Origin: an uncultured delta proteobacterium
GTDB taxonomy: Bacteria; Myxococcota_A; Polyangia; Polyangiales; Polyangiaceae
Reading direction: 5' to 3'
DNA: 8,699 nt
Assembly (NCBI GenBank): GCA_903893335.1
Contig: CAITLX010000324.1
Coordinates: forward strand, 1-8,699
Shown one piece after another: positions 1 through 6,488 of the stretch. How positions within the stretch are numbered: the stretch's first letter is position 1; the number at the start of each line of letters is the position of its first letter. Made by a program: the position numbers and the translations under genes. The notes under the pieces were generated by a model. It made no database searches, was not told where the DNA came from, and worked only from the letters and a program-made list of their open reading frames with translations.

Positions 1-767
1 CGCCCGAGCGGCGCGGGCTCGGCCACCTTCGCGCGCTCGGGCTTCGGCGCCTTCGGCATCCAGCCGAACGACCGCTCGGCGAGCGCGCGCACGTCGGCGG
101 CGACGACGTCTCCGGCGACCACGAGCGTCGCGTTCGACGCGACGTACCAGCGAGCGAAGAACGCGCGCACGTCGCCGACGCTGGCCGCCTCGAGGTCGGC
201 GTGCGAGCCGATGACCGGGTGGTGGTAGGGGTGCCCTTCGGGCCAGAGCAGCTCGGGAAGGCGCAGCTCGACCTTGCCGTAGGGCACGTTCTCGATCGAC
301 TGCCGGCGCTCGTTGCGCACGACGTCGCGCTGCAAGTCGAGCTTCGCCCGGTCGATCTCGCCGCCGAGCGCGTCCATGCGATCGGCCTCGAGCCACAGGA
401 AGAGCGGCGCGAGCGTCGAGGGCCCGAGCTCGTGGTAGTCGGTGAAATCCGAGCTCGTCCACGCGTTGTTCGAGCCCCCCGCGGCCTCGAGCCACTCGTC
501 GAACTTCTTGCTGGGCGCGCGGCGCGTGCCCATGAACATGAGGTGCTCGAACAGGTGCGCGAAGCCGGTGCGCCCAGGCTCCTCGTCGCGCGCCCCGACG
601 TCGTAGAGCAGGTTGGCCGCCGCGAGCGGCAGCGTGTGGTCCTCGTGCACGATCAAAGTCAGCCCGTTCGGCAGCGTCGTCTTCTCGAAGGGCAGGTCGA
701 GCGCGCTCGCCTGCGAGGCGAGGGCGAGGACCGCGAGCGCGGTCGACCAGGGGCGAGGCGTCGTCAT
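1..767 (-). CDS. Secreted M16 (insulinase-family) zinc metalloprotease, N-terminal part
   Basis: The 255 visible residues are the start of an M16 peptidase that continues past the left window edge. Residues 1-22 look like a Sec signal peptide: Arg5, then a hydrophobic Ala/Leu stretch, with an ASA site before Leu23. This predicts a periplasmic or outer-membrane-facing enzyme. The inverted zinc motif HLFEH is at residues 71-75. The distal zinc-ligand Glu is probably Glu153 in VRNERRQ, 77 residues further on, which is normal spacing for the family. The later stretch around PYG, EGHPYHHPVIGS and NATLVVAGD is also typical of bacterial M16 proteins. Members have about 450 residues (one module) or about 900 (two); the edge hides which applies. 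The ATG at 767 is chosen because it gives the signal peptide. It follows another M16 gene on the same strand after 83 bp, so the two are probably cotranscribed. Family call is firm; the substrate is unknown. Confidence 0.9.
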   Translation of the reverse strand, partial: MTTPRPWSTALAVLALASQASALDLPFEKTTLPNGLTLIVHEDHTLPLAAANLLYDVGARDEEPGRTGFAHLFEHLMFMGTRRAPSKKFDEWLEAAGGSNNAWTSSDFTDYHELGPSTLAPLFLWLEADRMDALGGEIDRAKLDLQRDVVRNERRQSIENVPYGKVELRLPELLWPEGHPYHHPVIGSHADLEAASVGDVRAFFARWYVASNATLVVAGDVVAADVRALAERSFGWMPKAPKPERAKVAEPAPLG

Positions 768-819
768 GCGCGCGAGCCTAGGAGGGCACGGCGCCGCGTG
801 TCGAGGGGCCTCGCGCGCC

Positions 820-867
820 GCTCAGCGTCCGAAGCACGACGCCGCGAGGCTCAGCGCCCGAAGCTCG
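820..867 (-). repeat. Imperfect direct repeat duplicating the 3' end of an M16 gene
   Basis: Two 19-base copies (820-838 and 849-867, offset 29 bp) match at 17 of 19 positions. On the minus strand the upstream copy holds the last codons and TGA stop of the M16 gene ending at 851. The second copy lies in the spacer before the next M16 gene and carries the same Phe-Gly-Arg-stop string in another frame. It looks like an old small tandem duplication of the gene tail; in such GC-rich DNA chance cannot be excluded. Confidence 0.5.
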
Positions 868-2164
868 CGAGCGCCTTCTTGATCGCGCGCTGCGCGGCGG
901 CGTCGGCCATGCCGACCGCGACGACGCTCATGCCCTGCGGGCGGAAGATGGCCGCGGCTGCGTCGCGCACCTCGGCGCGCGTGGCCGCCGCGAGCTCGCG
1001 GTGCCGCTCGGCCGGCGTGCGCGCGATGCGAGCGATGGTGCCCATCGCGGCGAGGTGCGCCAGCCCCTCGGCGTCGTCGAGCAGCGCGCGCATCTGCCAG
1101 CCGTCGCGGTCGCGCGCCTTGTCGAGCTCGGCCTCGGTGGGGCCGTGCTCGGCGAGATCGGCGAGGAGCCCGAGCACCTCGCCGAGCACCTCGGGGGCGC
1201 GCGCGTGGCGGCACTCGGCGGCGACGTCGAAGACGCCGTCGTCCTCGTACGACTCGTGCAGCGCGCTCACGTCGTAGCAGAGCCCCTTGGCGTCGCAGAT
1301 GCGCTCGTAGAGCCGCGTCGACATGCCGTCGTCGAGCACGCGCAGCAGCATCTCGGCGGCGGGCTCGCGCGGGTCGTGGTCGCCCACCGCGCGGAACGCG
1401 ATGCGCAGATCGGTCTGGCTCGAGACGTTCTCGACCAGGCGCAGGCGCGGGGCGTCCTGCGGGGGGGGCGGCGGCGCGACGGTGACGCGCGGCCCCTTGG
1501 GCATGTCCGAGAAGAGCTCGCGCGCGAGGCGCACGCACGCGTCGGGATCGACCGCGCCCGAGAAGCAGAGCGCGGCGTTCGTGCCGGTGTAGTGGCGCGC
1601 GTGGTGGCGCTCGAGCGCCGGCACGTCGAACGACGCGAGCTGACGGAGCGATCCGGTGATGGTGAAGCCGAGCGGGTGGCCCTTGTACATGAGCGCCCGC
1701 ACGAGGTTGTCGGCGTCGATCTGCCGACCGTCGTCGTCGAGGTCCTCGAGGATCTCTTCTCGCACGATGTCGCGCTCGATCTCGATGTCGGAGAAGCGCG
1801 GCGAGCGCACGACGTCGGCGAAGAGGCGACAGGCCGGCTCGAGGTTCTCGGGGGGCAGCGAGATGGCGAGCGTGCCGTGGTCGGACTGCGTCGCGGCGTA
1901 CAGCGTGCCGCCGAGGCGCTCGAACGCGAGCGCGAGATCGTGCGCCGTCGGGTTGCTCGCGCTGCCGCGGTAGAGCATGTGCTCGAGGAAATGCGACACG
2001 CCGTTGTCGGCGCGCGACTCGAAGCGCGAGCCGACCCGCAGCAGCATCGTGACGACCGCGCGGTGCGACGCCTTGCGCGGGATGACCAGCACCGGAAGCT
2101 CGGCGGCCGCGGCCTCGACGAGCTGGAGGCCGGCGAGCGCCGAGGCGACGGCCGAGCGCGTCAC
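851..2164 (-). CDS. Single-module M16B-type zinc metalloprotease
   Basis: A 437-residue M16 peptidase, the usual size of a one-module M16B protein such as the mitochondrial processing peptidase subunits or bacterial PqqL-like enzymes. The zinc motif HFLEH is at residues 58-62, and Glu137 in VREEILE lies 74 residues later as the likely third ligand. A short Pro-rich linker at 231-235 separates the catalytic half from the C-terminal half (about 240-437). The segment before GLCY (294-297) aligns with the family R/Y region, but the position normally held by Arg is Cys290; Tyr297 is kept. No convincing signal peptide is seen, unlike its downstream M16 neighbour, so its compartment is uncertain. 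The GTG at 2164 is chosen because it overlaps the foldase stop as GTGA, a typical translational-coupling arrangement, and no credible start lies nearby. Coupling to a foldase suggests a role in envelope protein turnover, which is inference. Confidence 0.9.
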   Translation of the reverse strand: MTRSAVASALAGLQLVEAAAAELPVLVIPRKASHRAVVTMLLRVGSRFESRADNGVSHFLEHMLYRGSASNPTAHDLALAFERLGGTLYAATQSDHGTLAISLPPENLEPACRLFADVVRSPRFSDIEIERDIVREEILEDLDDDGRQIDADNLVRALMYKGHPLGFTITGSLRQLASFDVPALERHHARHYTGTNAALCFSGAVDPDACVRLARELFSDMPKGPRVTVAPPPPPQDAPRLRLVENVSSQTDLRIAFRAVGDHDPREPAAEMLLRVLDDGMSTRLYERICDAKGLCYDVSALHESYEDDGVFDVAAECRHARAPEVLGEVLGLLADLAEHGPTEAELDKARDRDGWQMRALLDDAEGLAHLAAMGTIARIARTPAERHRELAAATRAEVRDAAAAIFRPQGMSVVAVGMADAAAQRAIKKALASFGR

Positions 2165-3840
2165 TCCTCGTCGCCCGGCTTCTCGGCGTCGGGCGTGTTC
2201 GCGTACGCCTCGTTGATGCGGATCTCGCTCTTGGCCTGCTCGCGCAGGCGCGCGACGTAGCCGGCGAGCGCGTCGGCCTGCTTGGCCGTCGTCATCGCGG
2301 CGACGAACGCCTCGCGATCCTTGTCGAACTGCTCGCGCGTGGCGATGGCCTTCTCCTTCAACTGGAGCACGGCGTAGCCGACGTCGAGCTTCACGACGTC
2401 GCCCGGGACGTCGCCCTCCTTCGCGAGCGCGAAGGCCATCGAGGCGACGCCCTGACCGGGAGCCGCGCCGCGAAGCGGGTCGGCCGAGACGGTGAAGGCG
2501 CTCGAGATCTCGACCTTCGGGCGGCTGTCGTCGGGGATGGTCGGGACCTTCTTGCCCTTGCGCCACGCGAGCGCGTCGGCGACGGCCTTGGCCACCGCGT
2601 CGTCGAGCTTGGCCCCGCCGCGCGTCGCCTCGAGCACGCGCTTCGCGCTCGCGGCCGCGAGCTCCTCGCCGACGAGCGCCATCATCAGGCCACGCGCCGA
2701 GTCGTGGCGACCGAAGGCCTCGGCGTCGGCGTCCTTGTGGATGCCCTCGAGGCGGAGCACGAAGAGGCCGGCCTCGGACGCGACGATGTCGGACGTCTTG
2801 CCCGGCGCGAGGGCCCAAGCGGCCTCCTCGAGCGGCTTGGGGAGCTTGCCCTTGCCGACGCACCCGAGATCGCCCCCCTCGGCGGCGGCCTCGTCGTCGC
2901 TCACGTCGCGCGCCACGTCGGCGAACGACTCGCCGCGCGCGATGCGCGCGAGGGCGTCGTCGAGCCGCTTGTGCTCGGCCGCCTTCTCGTCGTCGGTCGC
3001 GCCCTCGGCGACCTTGATGGCGATCTGGCGCAGGACGCGGCACTCGGGCAGGTACTGCGATTTGCGCGCCTCGAACGCCTTGGCGACCTCGGCCTCGTGC
3101 GCCGCCGCCCAGGTGTCGACGGCGGCCGGCGACAGGTCGATGGCGTTGCGCGCGAACCACTTGCGCTCGAAGCGCGCGAAGCGGACGGTCGTGGTCGACT
3201 TCTCGCGCGAGTAGGCGGCGAAGGCCTCGGCGTCGCCGACGCGCACGCGCTGGCGGACCAGATCGCGCACGCGCGCCGCGAGGAGCTCGGCGCGCTGCAT
3301 CGTCTTGAACTGCTCGGGGCTGCGCCCCGAGAACTGCCGCACGACCTTGTCGTAGTTCTTGTAGTCGAACGTCTTGGTCTTCGGGTCGACGACGGGCAGC
3401 AGGCGGACCATGTCGAGCCCGAGCCGCAGCGGGTAGGCCAGCGAGTGCAGCTTGTCGGCCGGGAGCGAGACGCGCGCGCGGCCGGCGGCCAGCTCGTCGT
3501 CGATCTCGTCCTCGGACACCGTGACGCCGAGGCGCGCGGCGTCGTGCGCGAGCAGCGTGCGCTCGATGACGCCGTCGAGCACCACCCGGCGCACGCCCAT
3601 GGCCTTGAGCTGCGCGGGCTCGACCATGCGCCCCGGCGCGACGAGCGCCAGCTCGGCGAAGTAGTCCTTGGGCTCGATGCACTGGCCGCGCACCTCCGCG
3701 GCGCACTCGAGCTGCAAGCTGCCTTTCGGGCCCTGCTGGGCGCCCGGCCGGAATTGCACGACGAAGACGACGACCGTGGCGACGATGAGGACGCCGTAGA
3801 CGACCGACTTCAACCCTTGGTGGCGGAGTACGTCGAGCAT
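2161..3840 (-). CDS. Membrane-anchored PpiD/SurA-like peptidyl-prolyl isomerase family foldase
   Basis: A 559-residue PpiD-type protein. The start MLDVLRHQGLK followed by a single hydrophobic segment (about 13-30) is the classic PpiD N-terminal anchor, leaving the rest in the periplasm. A SurA-N-like helical region spans about 55-215. A parvulin-like domain spans about 266-368, recognisable from the DDALARIARGESFADVARD helix, GGDLGCVGKGKL and the EEAAWALAPGKTSDIV stretch. A helical C-terminal region similar to that of PpiD follows. The two histidines typical of active parvulins appear replaced by Gln272 and Phe360, so the protein may act more as a holdase or chaperone than as an isomerase. 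Cys46 and Cys54 could form a periplasmic disulfide. The ATG at 3840 is preferred over one at 3879: it begins the family's usual N-terminus, and a candidate promoter overlaps the upstream ATG. No good Shine-Dalgarno is visible. The M16 gene overlaps its stop by 4 bases. Confidence 0.88.
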   Translation of the reverse strand: MLDVLRHQGLKSVVYGVLIVATVVVFVVQFRPGAQQGPKGSLQLECAAEVRGQCIEPKDYFAELALVAPGRMVEPAQLKAMGVRRVVLDGVIERTLLAHDAARLGVTVSEDEIDDELAAGRARVSLPADKLHSLAYPLRLGLDMVRLLPVVDPKTKTFDYKNYDKVVRQFSGRSPEQFKTMQRAELLAARVRDLVRQRVRVGDAEAFAAYSREKSTTTVRFARFERKWFARNAIDLSPAAVDTWAAAHEAEVAKAFEARKSQYLPECRVLRQIAIKVAEGATDDEKAAEHKRLDDALARIARGESFADVARDVSDDEAAAEGGDLGCVGKGKLPKPLEEAAWALAPGKTSDIVASEAGLFVLRLEGIHKDADAEAFGRHDSARGLMMALVGEELAAASAKRVLEATRGGAKLDDAVAKAVADALAWRKGKKVPTIPDDSRPKVEISSAFTVSADPLRGAAPGQGVASMAFALAKEGDVPGDVVKLDVGYAVLQLKEKAIATREQFDKDREAFVAAMTTAKQADALAGYVARLREQAKSEIRINEAYANTPDAEKPGDEE

Positions 3841-3869
3841 GTGCTGGGGCCGGGCTTTCGGGGGCGCGC

Positions 3870-3898
3870 GGCATACCATGCGGGGGGTGGGCCGACAA
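3870..3898 (-). promoter_or_regulatory. Candidate sigma-70-like promoter for the foldase-protease operon
   Basis: On the minus strand TTGTCG (3898-3893) and TATGCC (3875-3870) are separated by exactly 17 bases. They match 4 of 6 and 3 of 6 consensus positions. The predicted transcript would start near 3862, about 20 bases before the foldase ATG at 3840 and downstream of the alternative ATG at 3879. This short stretch is also poorer in GC than its surroundings. The call rests only on motif and spacing and is tentative. Confidence 0.3.
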
Positions 3899-3914
3899 AT
3901 GCCGACCGCACGAG

Positions 3915-3944
3915 GGCCCCGGCGGTCAGCCGAACGCCGGGGCC
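3915..3944 (-). terminator. GC-rich stem-loop spanning a stop codon; possible terminator
   Basis: A perfect 10-bp inverted repeat (3915-3924 and 3935-3944, GGCCCCGGCG pairing with CGCCGGGGCC) encloses a 10-base loop that contains the TGA stop of the upstream unknown gene. No T-tract follows on the minus strand, so it is not a classic intrinsic terminator. It could weaken read-through into the foldase operon or protect a 3' end. The perfect pairing is seen in the sequence; the role is inference. Confidence 0.4.
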
Positions 3945-4366
3945 GCCGCCTTCTCGACGCCGAACGCGAAGCGGGCCTCGACGAGGGCGGCGGCGACGTC
4001 GGCGGCGGTCGCCTCGAAGGTGACCTCGTACCAGGTGTCGAGCGTGTGCTCGGCGTCGCCCGGGTCGATGATGGGCGTGGCCACGGCGACCGTCTCGACG
4101 AAGCCGCGCGCGACCGCCCCCGCCGCCAGCGCGCGCGCCCGGTCGAAGAGCATGCCGCTCGTGTCGCCGGGGAAATCGCCGCGCTGCGCGCGCACCGTGA
4201 GGCGCACGACGAGCGGCTCGGCCGCCACGACCGACACGCGCGAGTCCATGATGAGGTTGTCGCGCACGCGGTCGGCGAGCTGCACCTCGACGCCGCGCGT
4301 GCGGTAGACCTCGAAGCCCGCCGCGACGAGCGCGCGCTTGAGATCGACGACGGGAACGGGAGGCAT
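3926..4366 (-). CDS. Conserved-looking hypothetical protein, 146 aa
   Basis: I do not recognise this protein. It reads as a compact soluble alpha/beta protein with no signal peptide, membrane segment or Cys-rich motif. An N-terminal helix (DLKRALVAAGFEVYR, residues 8-22) leads into alternating short strands rich in Val (VSVVAAEPLVVRLTVRA, 44-60). A segment with GDFPGDTSGMLFDRARAL (63-80) follows, then a strand TVAVATPIID (92-101), the stretch TLDTWYEVTFEA (108-119) and a final helix before an Ala-rich tail. The ATG at 4366 is the only credible start before the divergent intergenic region; no clear Shine-Dalgarno precedes it. Its codon bias matches the neighbours, which supports a real gene. 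It lies 85 bp upstream of the foldase on the same strand but is separated by a strong hairpin and a candidate promoter, so cotranscription is uncertain. Confidence 0.75.
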   Translation of the reverse strand: MPPVPVVDLKRALVAAGFEVYRTRGVEVQLADRVRDNLIMDSRVSVVAAEPLVVRLTVRAQRGDFPGDTSGMLFDRARALAAGAVARGFVETVAVATPIIDPGDAEHTLDTWYEVTFEATAADVAAALVEARFAFGVEKAAAPAFG

Positions 4367-4522
4367 CGAGGGGGTACGGCGCGGAGCGGGGCGCGGAGAT
4401 TGGCAAGCGAGACGCGGCGCCGTCAAGTCCGCGCTCGCCGCGGGGCGCTGGCGGCTCGCGCGCGGCCTCCGTTTCACGTAGACTGCCGCCCTCGCGCGTT
4501 CGCGCCTCAAGGAGCTTCGTCG
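4367..4522. promoter_or_regulatory. Divergent intergenic region with weak promoter candidates
   Basis: This 156-bp gap separates a minus-strand and a plus-strand gene and should hold promoters for both. On the minus strand a good -35-like TTGACG (4426-4421) is followed, 18 bases later, by only a poor -10 (CAATCT, 4402-4397). On the plus strand TAGACT (4479-4484) is a plausible -10 element about 40 bases before the start codon, but no -35 match is seen. No operator-like inverted repeat stands out. Confidence 0.3.
4509..4514 (+). promoter_or_regulatory. Strong Shine-Dalgarno sequence
   Basis: AAGGAG lies 8 bases before the ATG at 4523. This is among the clearest ribosome binding sites in the window and fixes the start of the 168-aa gene, suggesting that protein is well translated. 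Confidence 0.8.
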
Positions 4523-5029
4523 ATGGCTGGTCCCGGAAAGAACTTGCTTCCCCCCTGCGGCCTGTACCGCACCTCCAAGGCGCTCGAGGGGCACGCCGAG
4601 CAGTTCCCCGAGGGGCTGCTCGTCTACTTCCACAACCACTCCGACTCGGGACTGCCGCAGGTGCTCGCGCCCGACCACAACGTGCACAACCGCTGGCACT
4701 TCCATGGCCCCGGCGTCGAGTTCCGCGCGCTCTCGTGGGCCGACACCCTCGTCGCCGTCCCGAGCGAGGGCTTCTACTCGCTGCGCCGCGAGCTGACGTT
4801 CGAGGGGGGCAGCTGGCCGAAGGGCGCGCTCGTGCAGCTCGGCTACAACCGCAACGCCGACGCCATCCTCTTCATCGCGCAGGTGCGCGGCCACCTCGAG
4901 GAGAACGATCTCTTCTTCGCCGACAAGGGCGTCGGCATCCGCCGCGAGCAGCTCTCGATCCTCGAGCCCGTCTCCGTCTACCAGGAGCAGGCGTCCGCCG
5001 ACGACCACGGTCCGGCGAACGTCCACTGA
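4523..5029 (+). CDS. His-rich hypothetical protein, 168 aa, unknown function
   Basis: I cannot assign this protein to a named family. It has no signal peptide or membrane segment and is probably cytoplasmic. The N-terminal half has a striking histidine cluster: YFHNHS at 35-40 and DHNVHNRWHFHG at 51-62, giving His37, 39, 52, 55, 59 and 61 within 25 residues, plus His24 upstream. The C-terminal half has beta-like segments (GALVQLGYNRNADAILFIAQ, 101-120) and an acidic EENDLFFADKGVGIR stretch (126-140), resembling a compact beta-rich domain. Metal binding is possible, but Trp, Asn and Gly around the His residues could equally form a structural or ligand surface. A strong AAGGAG ribosome binding site supports the ATG at 4523. 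It is followed after 23 bp by the twin-FHA gene, so the two are probably cotranscribed and may be functionally related. Being a gene is well supported; the function is unknown. Confidence 0.82.
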   Translation: MAGPGKNLLPPCGLYRTSKALEGHAEQFPEGLLVYFHNHSDSGLPQVLAPDHNVHNRWHFHGPGVEFRALSWADTLVAVPSEGFYSLRRELTFEGGSWPKGALVQLGYNRNADAILFIAQVRGHLEENDLFFADKGVGIRREQLSILEPVSVYQEQASADDHGPANVH

Positions 5030-5052
5030 GGTCCGGGGGGGTCCACCACGCC

Positions 5053-6405
5053 ATGGCCGCATCCTCGGACCGCGAGCTCGCCCGGCGCGTCGCCACCCTC
5101 CTCGTCGAGAAGGGCCGGACGGACGACGCGGTCGTCGTCCTGTCGGCGTGGGCCGCGTCGGGGGCGAACGATCGCGAGGGCCAGGCGCTGCTGGCCGAGG
5201 CGCTGCGGCTCGCGCCCGGCCACGCGATCGCGCGCGCTGCCTTCGAGCAGATGGAGGGCGTCGGGGGCGAGCACGCCGAGCTCGCCGCGGCCATCGAGCG
5301 CTGGTCGTCGAGCGCGCTGCTGCAGACCGAGGCCGAGAACAAGCGCCCCGTCTTTCACCGCGCGCAGGTCGGCTTCAACAACAACGTCCGCTACAAGGGC
5401 GCGCTCTTCCACGTGCAGACGGAGGACTCGGGCCTCGATCGCCCGCACGTCCTGACGCACCTGTTCGCCGACGGCGGGCGCGTGGTCAAGAGCACCAAGC
5501 GCACCTACGCCTCCGAGGTCGCGCGCGCCGACGTCGCCCCCTATGTGCGCGGGCTGATGAAGGCGCAGCACATGGAGATGTGCATCGCGCTGCGCGAGGG
5601 CACCTACGACGAGGTCATCGCCGGGCGCGCCACCGGCGGCATGTCGGTGCTCGAGGGCTACCCCGAGGTGAAGCTCCGGCGCGGCGCGGGCGACCAGCCC
5701 GCCGCAGCCAGCGTCCGCCCTCCGCCTCCTGCTCCGGCCGCGGCCGAGCAGCAGGCCGCCCCCCCGCCGCAGGCGCATTACCGCCTCGTGATGATGCGCA
5801 GCCTCTGGGGCGGCCCCGAGCGCTACGAGCCCACCGGCGACGAGGTCGTGCTCGGCCACGCGGGCGACGTGCCCCTCGAGGGCGAGCGCTTCGTCGCGCC
5901 GCGCGAGGCCGTGCTGCAATGGCGCTCGGGCAGCCTGTTTCTCGTCGATCTCGACGGCGGCAATGGCGTCTTCGTCCGCGTGCGCGCGCCGGTCGAGCTC
6001 GCGAGCGGCGACGAGTTCATGGTCGGCGACCAGATCCTGCGCCTCGGCGACAACCCGACGCCCGACGACGAGCCCGGCGAGGGCCCCACCTACTTCTACT
6101 CGTCGCCCCGGTGGATCTCGTCGTTCCGCCTCACGCAGATCTGGGAGGGGGGCGCCGAGGGCGCCGTCGTCGTCGCCAAGGGGAGCACCGCGCAGATCGG
6201 CCGCGCCGTCGGCGACATCGTGTTCGCCGCCGACCCGCTCGTCGCCGACCAGCACTGCATCGTCGAGGAGCAGGCCGGCTCCATCGTGCTCAGCGACCTC
6301 GGCACGCGCGCCGGCACCTTCGTGCGCGTGACGGGCGAGCGCGAGCTGGTGCACGGCGACGAGATCGCGGTCGGGCGCACGCGCCTGCGCGTCGAGATGA
6401 TCTGA
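5053..6405 (+). CDS. TPR-like / middle domain / twin FHA-domain protein
   Basis: A 450-residue cytoplasmic signalling or scaffold protein. Residues 5-90 are helical and TPR-like (RELARRVATLLVEKGRTDDA, LLAEALRLAPGHAIARAAFE). Residues about 97-205 form a distinct domain with YKGALFHVQTEDSG (114-127), THLFADGGRVVKSTKRTYA (135-153) and a helical LMKAQHMEMCIALREG end. From memory, similar stretches occur in other myxobacterial TPR/FHA proteins, but I cannot name the domain. A Pro/Ala/Gln linker (218-241) precedes FHA1 (about 243-332) and FHA2 (about 361-449). FHA domains normally bind phosphothreonine. FHA1 keeps Asn304-Gly305 but has His269 for the usual Arg and lacks the SRxH motif. FHA2 keeps Gly383-Arg384, His401 and Gly421-Thr422 but has Ala398 for Ser and Ala420 for Asn. 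The ATG at 5053 is 23 bp after the previous stop; its ribosome site is weak (a G-rich stretch). The 3' end lies inside a 34-bp tandem repeat. Confidence 0.88.
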   Translation: MAASSDRELARRVATLLVEKGRTDDAVVVLSAWAASGANDREGQALLAEALRLAPGHAIARAAFEQMEGVGGEHAELAAAIERWSSSALLQTEAENKRPVFHRAQVGFNNNVRYKGALFHVQTEDSGLDRPHVLTHLFADGGRVVKSTKRTYASEVARADVAPYVRGLMKAQHMEMCIALREGTYDEVIAGRATGGMSVLEGYPEVKLRRGAGDQPAAASVRPPPPAPAAAEQQAAPPPQAHYRLVMMRSLWGGPERYEPTGDEVVLGHAGDVPLEGERFVAPREAVLQWRSGSLFLVDLDGGNGVFVRVRAPVELASGDEFMVGDQILRLGDNPTPDDEPGEGPTYFYSSPRWISSFRLTQIWEGGAEGAVVVAKGSTAQIGRAVGDIVFAADPLVADQHCIVEEQAGSIVLSDLGTRAGTFVRVTGERELVHGDEIAVGRTRLRVEMI

Positions 6406-6488
6406 TCGAAGGCTGCGCCTGCGCGTCGAGAGGATCTGATCGAAGGCTGCGCCTGCGCGTCGAGAGGATTTGACCGAAGGCTGCGCCG
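6381..6488 (+). repeat. 34-bp tandem repeat, three copies plus a stub, spanning a gene stop
   Basis: Copies run 6381-6414, 6415-6448 and 6449-6482, with a 6-base stub at 6483-6488. Copy 2 differs from copy 1 at one position, and copy 3 differs from copy 2 at two. Copy 1 is the last eight codons and TGA of the twin-FHA gene plus 9 bases after it. Each later copy repeats the Arg-Leu-Arg-Val-Glu codons and the stop, shifted by one base in frame because 34 is not a multiple of three. There are no spacers, so it is not a CRISPR array. Replication slippage is the simplest origin. Confidence 0.92.

Noticed and set aside
3841..3879. Foldase start at the upstream ATG (3879)
   Set aside because: It would add 13 residues unlike the family N-terminus and would lie on top of the candidate promoter; the ATG at 3840 gives the standard MLD...TM beginning.
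2165..3898. Upstream extension of the M16 frame beyond the GTG at 2164
   Set aside because: This stretch is an out-of-frame reading of the foldase gene and is Arg/Ala-rich; the true protein begins at the GTGA overlap.
6381..6488. CRISPR array
   Set aside because: The 34-bp units abut with no unique spacers, and no cas gene is present.
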